A stretch of DNA of 42,070 nt, taken from Pseudoselenomonas ruminantium (GTDB lineage: Bacteria; Bacillota; Negativicutes; Selenomonadales; Selenomonadaceae). The position numbers and the translations under genes are program-made. Of the stretch, positions 6,793-14,500 are shown one piece after another; positions within the stretch are counted from its first letter, which is position 1, and every line of letters begins with the position of its first letter. Location of the stretch: assembly GCF_900113715.1 (NCBI RefSeq), contig NZ_FOQK01000027.1, forward strand, positions 1 to 42,070, given 5' to 3'. Below the pieces are notes generated by a model. That model was not told the DNA's origin. It made no database searches and saw only the letters and a list, made by a program, of their open reading frames with translations.

Positions 6793-7455
6793 TCAGTGTT
6801 CTTTCATCAGCGATACAAGCAATGCCATCTTAAAGTTGCTGTCAGCCTTCACATAATGACGGCCATTCTTAGCAAACTTGAACATCTCGCCTGCCTTTAC
6901 CGTATACTCCTGCCCTTCGTAACCAATAATTCCCTCACCATCCAATGCAAACAACAGTGCTTCCCCTGGAGCTGCATGTTCTGTGAGCCCTGTTCCCGCT
7001 GCAAAACTCATCAATACAAATTTCATCTGTGGTTCATGCACGATATCCATATTAACAATCCTGCCCTGCTGATACGGCAACAGATCCTTGAACATCCAAA
7101 CTTTTCCCGGCGTGATCATTTGATTCATGGTAAAAACCTCCTGAAAACCAATCTCTACATAACGGCAATTTTCATTCTGCTCATTCCGCATCCCCACGGG
7201 AACATCCACTGGCAGCCTTATGCCTTCTCCACACCTCAGCCGCCAACACGCATCCTCCGTGTATACAGTCAATTCTCCCTGTAAGACCATGACTATCTTA
7301 GGAGCGCCATAGCTTTCTGCACTGATATCGGTTTGGGCAGTCAACGAAAAACAAACCGCCTGTGCTCCCACTTGCGAAAATATGCTTTCTGAGACGGTAC
7401 AGCCTGGTATAAATGCCGTCTCCATTCCAGGGGCGTTGATTTTACCTGCCTCCAT
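6793..7455 (-). CDS. Double-cupin-domain protein
   Basis: The 220-residue protein appears to be a bicupin. The first barrel (about 45-105) has PKIVMVLQGELTVY and a glycine-rich turn (CGEGIRLPVDVPVGM); the second (about 130-215) has EHAAPGEALLFALDGEGIIGYEGQEY followed by KAGEMFKFAKNGRHYVKA. In the second, glutamate and histidine residues sit where cupins usually bind a metal. Proteins of this small kind are often sugar- or metabolite-binding or isomerase-like; the reaction here is unknown. The start at 7455 is chosen because AAAAGGAG precedes it; an upstream in-frame start has no such site. It is divergent from the methyltransferase remnant, with a Fur-box match between them. Confidence 0.75.
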   Translation of the reverse strand: MEAGKINAPGMETAFIPGCTVSESIFSQVGAQAVCFSLTAQTDISAESYGAPKIVMVLQGELTVYTEDACWRLRCGEGIRLPVDVPVGMRNEQNENCRYVEIGFQEVFTMNQMITPGKVWMFKDLLPYQQGRIVNMDIVHEPQMKFVLMSFAAGTGLTEHAAPGEALLFALDGEGIIGYEGQEYTVKAGEMFKFAKNGRHYVKADSNFKMALLVSLMKEH

Positions 7456-7531
7456 AGCCTTTCTCCTTTTCCCTGCTCTTTCCTCGGCGCTTCCAGTATA
7501 CAAAAAATTACTTTCATCCGCTGTAACAAAC

Positions 7532-7550
7532 GATACAGATTATCATTATC
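7532..7550. promoter_or_regulatory. Fur box match
   Basis: Read on the minus strand this 19-mer matches 17 of 19 positions of the classical Fur box (GATAATGATAATCATTATC); the first 13 bases are identical. It lies between a TATACT -10 for the plus-strand methyltransferase remnant (7560-7565) and another TATACT (minus strand, 7501-7496) for the cupin gene. Iron control of one or both is likely. Confidence 0.65.
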
Positions 7551-7605
7551 GTTATGCAGTATACTGGTTACGCCACGTTAAGGTATTTAGGAAAGGATGA
7601 TAACG

Positions 7606-7992
7606 ATGAACCCAAACACCATGACAGGTCATACTTTTTTAGCCAGCCTGGGCAAAACACATCTGCACCTTGCCAATGCGTTGAACCTCCCCTTCGACAA
7701 CAATACTTTTGATGTTGTCATCAACGAAGCTATGCTTACCATGGTCCCGCCAACGATGAAACCACGTTGTGTTGCTGAATATTTTCGTGTACTCAAACCA
7801 GGCGGAGTTCTCCTGACTCACGACGTTATGCTTACGGCAACGCCCTCAATGGAAACGCAGAAAGAATTCGATCAAGCACTGCACCTCCATGTTACCCCTC
7901 TCAGCAAAAACGATTGGATAACACTCATGCGCAACGGCGGTGCCGCCACCATCGATTGCATCACGGGCAGGATGTCTGTACTGAGCCTTGAT
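7606..7992 (+). pseudogene. SAM-dependent methyltransferase remnant
   Basis: The frame still starts with a good ribosome binding site. Its first 15 or so residues (MTGHTFLASLGKTHL) look like a native methyltransferase N-terminus, but they run straight into ANALNLPFDNNTFDVVINEAM, which in class I methyltransferases comes after the glycine-rich SAM-binding motif. About 60-80 residues carrying that motif therefore seem deleted in frame. Later parts are family-like: EYFRVLKPGGVLLTHDVM and PLSKNDWITLMRNGG. Near 7990 homology stops at the junction with a truncated binding-protein gene on the other strand, and the frame runs on through its antisense to 8163. A working enzyme is very unlikely. A start 9 bp earlier (7597) is equally possible. 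Confidence 0.7.
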
Positions 7993-8196
7993 GGCATCCC
8001 GAAACTCCACAGCGACACCTGCATCCTTGGCTTTGGCAGCAAACGAATCCCGGATCAGATCCGTAAAACCATCGCCATCACGGTGATTCAGATAATACAC
8101 CGTATCTGCATGGCTTGTGCCGCCACCGCAAGTCGCAAAGAAAACGCTTACTATTGCGACTAGCAAAATACCGAGCAATTTTTTGTTCCTGTTCAT
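7993..8196 (-). pseudogene. Truncated sugar-binding lipoprotein gene
   Basis: Reading left from a good start (AAGGAG before the ATG at 8196), the first 68 or so residues form a lipoprotein signal ending FFATC, with a Cys-Gly-Gly-Gly start of the mature part, then the opening of a periplasmic sugar-binding protein (VYYLNHRDGDGFTDLIRDSF, then AKAKDAGVAVEFRDA). This resembles the start of the intact binding protein at 35775-36704. Near 7993 the similarity ends and the frame continues as the antisense of the methyltransferase remnant to 7846. Only about one fifth of the gene remains. The exact break point is estimated. Confidence 0.7.
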
Positions 8197-8300
8197 TTCT
8201 CCCTCTCCTTATCCCATATCAAAAATGATGAACAAATCTGTGGAAAACCTTCCACGATACTACCTTTCTGCCCGGACAGATAAAACTTTTCTATTCGAAA

Positions 8301-8335
8301 AAAAAATCCATCGGAACAGAATCATTCCGATGGAT
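8301..8335 (-). terminator. Terminator of the POT transporter gene
   Basis: A perfect 11-bp stem (8306-8316 with 8325-8335) followed on the minus strand by a run of T, 13 bp past the stop codon. Confidence 0.85.
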
Positions 8336-8348
8336 TGGGGTTGCTTCT

Positions 8349-9842
8349 TTAATTTTCAGCCACAGCAGCTGCTTCGATTTCCTCTTCCTCATCCTTCTTA
8401 TTGATAAGGCGGTTGAGCATCGGAACCGTCAGTGCCATGACAACGGTGACGCCAAGCGTCACCAGGCCGATCTGCGTGAATACCTGGCTATAGACCGGCA
8501 GCGTCTGCAGCGGATCGACGATGTCCTTCGATACCGTGGTCAGCGTCGCAAGCTCACCGCCCAGGATAGCCGAGATAGCCGTCGTCAGGAACCAGGCACC
8601 CATCAGGAAGCCGATGAGCTTCTGCGGAACGAGCTTGGAAATCATCGAGAGCCCGAGGCCACTGATGAAGAGCTCGCCAATCGAAGACAGGAAATAGGAA
8701 CCGACCAGCCACCAAGCCGATACGATACCATCGCTGCTCGCAAAGTTAGCCGAGAAGCCGACGACAAGGAACGAGCCAGCCGTCAAGAACATGCCGAGCG
8801 CAAACTTCGCCGGCATCGAAAGATCTTTGCCCTCGCTGCCGAAGTGCGAGTAAGCCCAAGCCAGCACCGGGCTTGCAATCATGATCCAGAACGGATTGAG
8901 CGTCTGGAATACCTCAGCATTCGGGATGGCAATGCCGAGGATCGAATGCTCGACATTCTTGATGGCGAAGAAGTTCAGCGACGTCGGCATCTGCTGATAG
9001 AGCGTGAAGAACACGATGGCCTCGACAATCAGGATCATAGCCGCAATCATCCGGCTGCGCTCAGCGCCCTTCGCCTGGATGATCATCTTGAAGAACACAC
9101 CATAGACCAAGAGACCAATGATCAGCAGCAGCCAATGTGCCACTGAAAGATGCGAGAGCATCCAGCTCGAGAACAGCGTCATGGCAGCGACGCCGGCAAT
9201 CGTCAGAGCGAGCTTCTTGTAAGACAGCGGCTCAGCACCAGCCGGAGAATCGATGCCGCGCACCAGATAGCGGAAACCGATGAAGCCGCCGATGGCCATC
9301 ACCAGCCCCATCGCACAGACCATGAAACCCAGCGAAAGCCCATACTGCGAGCCGATGATTGGTACGAGCAGCATCGAGACAAAGGAACCGATGTTGACGG
9401 CCATATAGTACATCGTGAAGGCACTGTCGAGATCCTGCTCATCGCCCTCATAGAGCTTCGAGAGCAGCGACGACGGATTGGCCTTGAAGATACCATTACC
9501 ACAGGCAATCGCACCCAGCGCGAGGAATACAAGCGTCTTATCCTCCCCCGCCATTGCCATCAGCGCATAGCCGAGCATCAGCACCACAGCCCCCAGCGTG
9601 ATCGTCCGCTGCGTACCGAGCACCTTATCGCCGATATAGCCGCCAATCGAAACATAACCATAGACCATCGCGCTAAACGCACCGAAGACAACAAACGACT
9701 CTGCATCTTCCATACCGAGGCTCTTGACAAAGAAGCCAGCCAGCACAGCCTGCAAGCCATAAAAACCGAAACGTTCCCAGAACTCAAGGAAGAACAGCAT
9801 GTTGAATGCTTTCTTGCGGTTCACTGGATGTGATTCAACCAT
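8349..9842 (-). CDS. POT/PTR2-family proton-dependent peptide transporter
   Basis: A major facilitator superfamily protein of 497 residues in the proton-dependent oligopeptide transporter (POT) family. The N-terminus carries the family's ExxERFxxYG-type motif (EFWERFGFYGLQAVL, about 20-34), the glutamate-arginine pair being linked to proton coupling. The segment GGYIGDKVLGTQRTITLG (about 66-83) matches the next signature, and about 12-14 hydrophobic segments follow. It would import di- and tripeptides with protons. The ATG at 9842 has AGGAG at proper distance; a TTG two codons earlier is too close. It is a single-gene unit with its own terminator. Confidence 0.9.
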   Translation of the reverse strand: MVESHPVNRKKAFNMLFFLEFWERFGFYGLQAVLAGFFVKSLGMEDAESFVVFGAFSAMVYGYVSIGGYIGDKVLGTQRTITLGAVVLMLGYALMAMAGEDKTLVFLALGAIACGNGIFKANPSSLLSKLYEGDEQDLDSAFTMYYMAVNIGSFVSMLLVPIIGSQYGLSLGFMVCAMGLVMAIGGFIGFRYLVRGIDSPAGAEPLSYKKLALTIAGVAAMTLFSSWMLSHLSVAHWLLLIIGLLVYGVFFKMIIQAKGAERSRMIAAMILIVEAIVFFTLYQQMPTSLNFFAIKNVEHSILGIAIPNAEVFQTLNPFWIMIASPVLAWAYSHFGSEGKDLSMPAKFALGMFLTAGSFLVVGFSANFASSDGIVSAWWLVGSYFLSSIGELFISGLGLSMISKLVPQKLIGFLMGAWFLTTAISAILGGELATLTTVSKDIVDPLQTLPVYSQVFTQIGLVTLGVTVVMALTVPMLNRLINKKDEEEEIEAAAVAEN

Positions 9843-10270
9843 AATCAAGTCTCCTAACTTTTTTACGCCAGCAGATTGTCAAAATCCATTGGCCGTTTAC
9901 TTGTATAATACCAGGGGACATTATAGCATAAATATAAGCATAGTCAAATAGTCCCAATATGTAAAAACTGTTACACTGCTCAACGCCTTGCCTATACTTC
10001 TATATTTAAAGCACAAACGTCTTTTGCATATACTACAAAAGGACATATGTCCTGAAAATAATCTGTTTTGCATTTATTTTGCCCTGCTAAAATAACACAT
10101 AAAAAAAGTAGATTTCGTAATCTTGTACTGTTTCGCCGACAAACAGGTAAAATGTCCACAAAATATATACAAAGCCAGCCCTCGCCGGCTGGCAGCTCCA
10201 GGCAAATTGACATGCGGCTGATATTTGTTACAATAAATTAGGAACAAAGATAAGAGAAAGGACTCAGTCT
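9843..10270. other. Spacer between the POT gene and the small gene at 10271
   Basis: AT-rich and without a supported gene. A possible 73-residue minus-strand frame (9992-10213) lacks a ribosome binding site. A 7-bp GC-rich hairpin (10174-10193) and the promoter at 10207-10234 are the only structures I see. Confidence 0.5.
10207..10234 (+). promoter_or_regulatory. Promoter of the small gene at 10271
   Basis: TTGACA (10207-10212), 16 bp, TACAAT (10229-10234): near-consensus for the housekeeping sigma factor. Confidence 0.65.
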
Positions 10271-10657
10271 ATGCTTTATATCATTACCAAACTCGTTACC
10301 GAAGGCGACAAGAAGGCCTTCTCCATCCTTGGCGCTGTCGATGACAAGAAAAAAGCCGCAGCCATTGCCGCCGAGGCCTACAAGAACTACAACAAAGCCG
10401 CTTCCTTCCAGAATGTCGAGATGATCACCGAGTGGCTGGCCACGCGCCTTTCACACTCCTTCCGCCTCGACAAGGATCACCGCTTGCAGCTTGCCATCAC
10501 AGAGCTCGACGGTGAAACGCTGCCCGAAGACAAGCAGCTGGTCTTCAGTGCTGCCGCCGAGGAAGAGGAACTCATGCGCCGCGTCAGCCAGGCCCTGTTC
10601 GAGGGCAAGCACACCGCTGAACGCGGCCAAGCCACCACCTCCTGCCCTATCGAATAA
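10271..10657 (+). CDS. Small conserved-looking protein of unknown function
   Basis: A 128-residue soluble protein I do not recognise. It has an alanine- and lysine-rich helical part (about 25-50, DDKKKAAAIAAEAYKNYNKAA) and an acidic helical part (about 95-115, AAAEEEELMRRVSQAL); the short C-terminal tail has one cysteine. There is no signal peptide or membrane segment. A strong promoter, a plausible ribosome binding site (AGAAAGGA), host-like GC-rich third positions and a terminator all mark it as a real gene transcribed alone. The opening (MLYIITKLVTEGDKKAFSILG) reads like a short beta strand and turn. No function is proposed. Confidence 0.75.
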   Translation: MLYIITKLVTEGDKKAFSILGAVDDKKKAAAIAAEAYKNYNKAASFQNVEMITEWLATRLSHSFRLDKDHRLQLAITELDGETLPEDKQLVFSAAAEEEELMRRVSQALFEGKHTAERGQATTSCPIE

Positions 10658-10695
10658 ACATTCCAAAGCCAGGACAATCCTATAAGGAAGAACAA

Positions 10696-10730
10696 GAAAC
10701 CGCTGACAGAAAACTGTCAGCGGTTTCTTC
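10696..10730 (+). terminator. Terminator of the small gene at 10271
   Basis: A perfect 14-bp stem (10696-10709 with 10714-10727), AAAA loop, short T-rich tail. Confidence 0.75.
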
Positions 10731-10923
10731 GCAATCAATCGCAATTTTTGTGTGGATACATCAGCACTACGCCGTTTGCCCCTAAGATGCGTATCCGCAG
10801 ACCTGCCAGAACTGTTGCTCCCGCAACAAGCACATCGTGTCCTAAAAGCCATCCCCGCTGGGGAAGGCTGCCGATTTGCACCTGCTAACCGGCAGCCTTT
10901 ACTTTCTCCCCTAGACAGGCAAC

Positions 10924-10948
10924 AAAAAAGCGCCGCTTGCGCGACGCT
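10924..10948 (-). terminator. Terminator of the tRNA operon
   Basis: On the minus strand an 8-bp GC-rich stem (10948-10941 with 10936-10929), GCAA loop, then a run of T. It lies 11 bp past the tRNA-Tyr CCA end. Confidence 0.85.
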
Positions 10949-10959
10949 GTCATTTCAGG

Positions 10960-11045
10960 TGGTGGGCAGGGATGGATTCGAACCATCGTAATCCGAAGAT
11001 GACAGATTTACAGTCTGTTCCCTTTAACCACTCGGGCACCTACCC
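10960..11045 (-). tRNA. tRNA-Tyr (GTA)
   Basis: An 86-nt class II tRNA with a long variable arm. The acceptor stem GGGTAGG pairs with CCTGCCC, the anticodon loop is CTGTAAA in a CAGA/TCTG stem, and CCA is encoded. It is the last gene of the five-tRNA cluster. Confidence 0.95.
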
Positions 11046-11049
11046 ACAA

Positions 11050-11127
11050 TGGTGACCCAGGAGGGACTCGAACCCCCGACCCTTTGATTCGTAGTCAAAT
11101 ACTCTAATCCAGCTGAGCTACTGAGTC
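11050..11127 (-). tRNA. tRNA-Arg (ACG)
   Basis: A 78-nt tRNA; acceptor GACTCAG pairs with CTGGGTC, anticodon loop CTACGAA (ACG, with A34 expected to be edited to inosine by TadA), and CCA is encoded. Its last 65 nt and the next 2 bp are repeated at 1674-1740 in inverted orientation as an integration scar. Confidence 0.96.
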
Positions 11128-11162
11128 ATAACATTGGTTATAAAAAATATTGAGTTGGAAAT

Positions 11163-11239
11163 TGGTGGGCCCACTTGGACTCGAACCAAGGACCGACCGG
11201 TTATGAGCCGGTTGCTCTAACCAACTGAGCTATAGGCCC
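11163..11239 (-). tRNA. tRNA with CAT anticodon (Met or Ile2)
   Basis: A 77-nt tRNA; acceptor GGGCCTA pairs with TGGGCCC, anticodon loop CTCATAA, CCA encoded. It has a standard first base pair, so it is not initiator-like. The body resembles tRNA-Ile2 of Gram-positive bacteria (CAT changed to lysidine by TilS) at least as well as elongator tRNA-Met; identity elements alone do not settle this here. Confidence 0.9.
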
Positions 11240-11275
11240 ATTGTATATAGAAGCTTTTCAGCCACTAAGCAAAAA

Positions 11276-11350
11276 TGGAGCGGAAAACGAGGCTCGAACT
11301 CGCGACCCCCACCTTGGCAAGGTGGTGCTCTACCACTGAGCTATTTCCGC
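11276..11350 (-). tRNA. tRNA-Gly (GCC), copy 2 of 2
   Basis: A 75-nt tRNA; acceptor GCGGAAA pairs with TTTCCGC, anticodon loop TTGCCAA, CCA encoded. It is identical to the next copy, 4 bp away. Confidence 0.95.
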
Positions 11351-11354
11351 AATA

Positions 11355-11429
11355 TGGAGCGGAAAACGAGGCTCGAACTCGCGACCCCCACCTTGGCAAG
11401 GTGGTGCTCTACCACTGAGCTATTTCCGC
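11355..11429 (-). tRNA. tRNA-Gly (GCC), copy 1 of 2
   Basis: A 75-nt tRNA identical to the copy at 11276-11350; the two form a tandem duplication with a 79-bp period. It is the first gene of the cluster after the promoter. Confidence 0.95.
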
Positions 11430-11485
11430 ATTTTGTCACCGCTTGACTCAGATGTTTTTCTGTGTCTCGCTGACTGACAAAATCT

Positions 11486-11514
11486 ATTATAGCCATCTCC
11501 GCTTACTATGTCAA
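11486..11514 (-). promoter_or_regulatory. Consensus promoter of the tRNA cluster
   Basis: On the minus strand TTGACA (11514-11509), exactly 17 bp, TATAAT (11491-11486): a perfect sigma-70 consensus about 57 bp before the first tRNA-Gly, as expected for a strongly expressed stable RNA operon. Confidence 0.9.
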
Positions 11515-11551
11515 CACTTTTTTTCAAAAAAACGAAAAAAAAGCTAAAAAA

Positions 11552-14500
11552 TCATTTTTCCCCTGCCAGCTGCCATGCCGACAGGATAGCTTCTGCCCGC
11601 TGGCGCACCCGTGCCAACAGTTCCTCACGCTGTGACTGCAGCGATGCACCGGCCTGCATGCCGGCCTCCGGCTCGATACCAGCCAGCGCCAGCTCCGCCG
11701 TCAGACGGGCAAAGGCCTGCTCCGGCTCCCGATACCACCGGCTGCCGCGCACATGCAGGAATTTCCAGCCCAGCCGCTCAAGCACAGCCTGCTGGCAGCG
11801 CTCTTCGGCAGCCTGCTGCAGGCTGCTGACCCAATGCTCGCCATCACAATCAATAGCTACCTTGTGCCCCTGACAGATCACCACCATATCGATAGCATAG
11901 GCACCAACCGCAAAATTCTTCTCGACATGGTAGCCAGCCTGCGACAAGGCGCGGAACACCGCTGTCTCCAGCGAGGTTTCCTCGCCTGCGGTGATGCTCT
12001 GCTGATCACTGGCAGGGCTTGCCGCATACTCGAGCAAGCCACGGCGGATATCGCCGGCCTTGAGGTCGTCGATGCCCATCGAGTGGAACAGCCACAGCTG
12101 GTCACGCGCCCGGCTCACAGCAACATTATACCGCTTGCCCGTCACACCATTATGTCCTTCCGAGAGCAGCCGCAGCGCTCCCTCATCTGCCGGACTGTCG
12201 ACAAAGGACAAGAACACGACATCGCGCTCATCGCCCTGGAAACGCGCGGGATTGCCACAGAGGAACTGCCGCTCCTCCAGCACGCCGATGCCGAGCCGCT
12301 GGACGGCCAGCTCACGGATGACCTTGGCCTGCTCATCGCCGAGCAGTGAGATAGCACCAAAGGTCTTGCCCGCATACTCAGGCTGCTCAAGGCAGGCCGC
12401 AAGCACAGCCGTGATTTCCTCAGCCTCGCGCAGGTTGCGCTTGTGCGCGCCATCACGCAGCCCCTCCGTCTGCCAATCCACCATCGGCATCAGCACACTG
12501 GTCCCAGTCTCGCGCAAGGGACGGATGCGGCCATCATAGGCCAGCTGGTTGCAGTAGCCGATGATTTCTGGCACGCAGCGGAAATGCTCGGTGAGCATCC
12601 GCGCCTCGAAATTCATCTGCGCGATATCATAGAGCGAGGTATCCATCGTATAGAGCGAATCATGCTTGATGACACCGCTTATCGAAGCCGTCTGCAAACG
12701 CTGGATATCCTCAGCAGCCACACCGACGGCCGACGGGCTGACCTGCCGGTCATCACCGACGATGATGACCTTCTTGCCGAAATACAAAAGGGGCAGCGCC
12801 GTGATATCGGCCTGGCTCGCCTCATCGATCAGTATGATGTCAAACTTCTGGCTTTCCGGGCGCAGATTCTGCCAGACGCGGGAAAGCGGCATGATCCAAG
12901 CCGGCACTGCTGCCTGCGCCTCCAGCATGCACTGGCGCGCTTCGCGGATATGGCGCGCAGCATAGCGCCCCTTGCCGCGGCCGATCTTGGCCACGGCCTT
13001 GCTCCAGCCAATCAAGCTCGACTGCAAGTTGCTGCCAGCCACATCCTTTAGCAGATGATACCAAGAGCGCTTCTCTGCCAGCTCCGTGGTCGTCTGATGC
13101 AGGCGCGCGGTAAGCGCTTGAATCTCCTGCTCGAGCTGTTGTTCATCCTCCTGGGGCAGCAGCTCGAGCTGCTGCTCGAACTGCGCGTAGAGCCAGGCCT
13201 CGCCGATATTCTCCGGCACCTCAGTGCCAGCGAAGCCCTCCTGCTGCCCGCGGATGGCATCTGCCCAGACCGGTGCAACCGCAGCCAGACGCTGCAGCAA
13301 TGCCTGACGCTGGCGATACCGCTCCTGCAGCGCATCATCAGCGGCCAGCTGCTCATAGGCCTCCTGATAGAGCCCGGCATCTCCGGCCACCAGGGCCTGC
13401 TCGAAGCGGCGGGCAACCACGCCGTCGGCAGCCGCCACTGCCGCTCGTGTTGCAGCGAGCTTATCCGCCATCGGTGCCTCGCTGTGCGTGAGCAGCAGTA
13501 ATCGCTGCCAGCGCGGGAAATCCTGCTCCAGCCATGAAAGCTCACGCTCCAGCCGCTGATGCGGCGTCAGGTAGCCTTCCTCGCCATAGACAGTCTCGAC
13601 ATTGACACCAGCCCGGCGCCAATGCAGCATGATATCGTTCCAGACCCGCGGGTACCAGTCAAGCAGTTCCTCGATTTCCTGCCAGCGCGCACTCGTGAGA
13701 TCGTCGATATCATCCTCATTCTGCGCGAGCTCCTCATAGGAGATCATGCCAAAGGGCACCAGAAGCTGCGTCCATTCACGGCGCACGACCTCGCGCGCCT
13801 GATGCAGCGCCACATACTGCATCGCCAGCTGGCAGTCCCCGCGGCTCGAAAGCGGCTTGCCATCGATGCAGAACCCCTTCTGCACCCTTGTCCACTCGCT
13901 ATGGCGCAAGCGGTTCCAAAGAGACAGATGACCGTCAGCATCAAAAGCCTCCGCCAGCTCAGAAAGCAGCTGGATAAGCTCCGGCCCCAGCGGCATGTCG
14001 AGGGTATAGGCAAACTCCCGCCCGAAGAAACGCGTCATCGACTGCTGCTTGAGCTGCTGCACCTTGCGGATATCGCGTCCCAGCATCTCCCAGACCTCAC
14101 GGTGGGCACCGCCCTGCTGTCCAGCCAGCACTGCCTCGCGGGCCCACTCCTGGCGCAGGCGCGCAAAATCCACCCGTTCATACAGACGGCCCGTCTCGGC
14201 AAGCACTTCCCGTGACAATTCCTCTGCCACAGGCTGTCCCTTGCGCAGGATACGGCCAGTATCCGTCACCACGGTTTCCGGCAAGGCTGCCAGCAGTCCT
14301 GCCTGTTCCTGCTGACGCTGAAGGGCTGCGGCCAGCGCCCCCCCTGCCTCGGCCGGTGTCAGCAGCTGGCTGCGGTCCGGCAAGCGCTCGCTGAGCTCGG
14401 CGAGGCGCTCGGCATCGAAATACGCATTCGATGCGTAAAGCTCCGCCAGCTCGCCCTCCGACAAGGGCAGCGGTTCCCCTGCCTGTATCGCCCCCGGGAT

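Larger units (their letters stand above)
10658..10959. other. Spacer between the small gene and the tRNA cluster
   Basis: No gene is seen. It contains the terminator at 10696-10727, a 10-bp hairpin with a 16-nt loop (10864-10899) without a good T run, and the tRNA operon terminator (10924-10948). Confidence 0.5.

Noticed and set aside
9992-10213. A 73-codon minus-strand frame between the POT gene and the small gene
   Set aside because: No ribosome binding site, and it overlaps the promoter of the gene at 10271.
11048-11114. The intact tRNA-Arg as direct partner of the scar at 1674, making 1741-11047 an integrated island
   Set aside because: The copies are inverted; simple integration gives direct repeats. 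The genes between them also look like ordinary chromosome.
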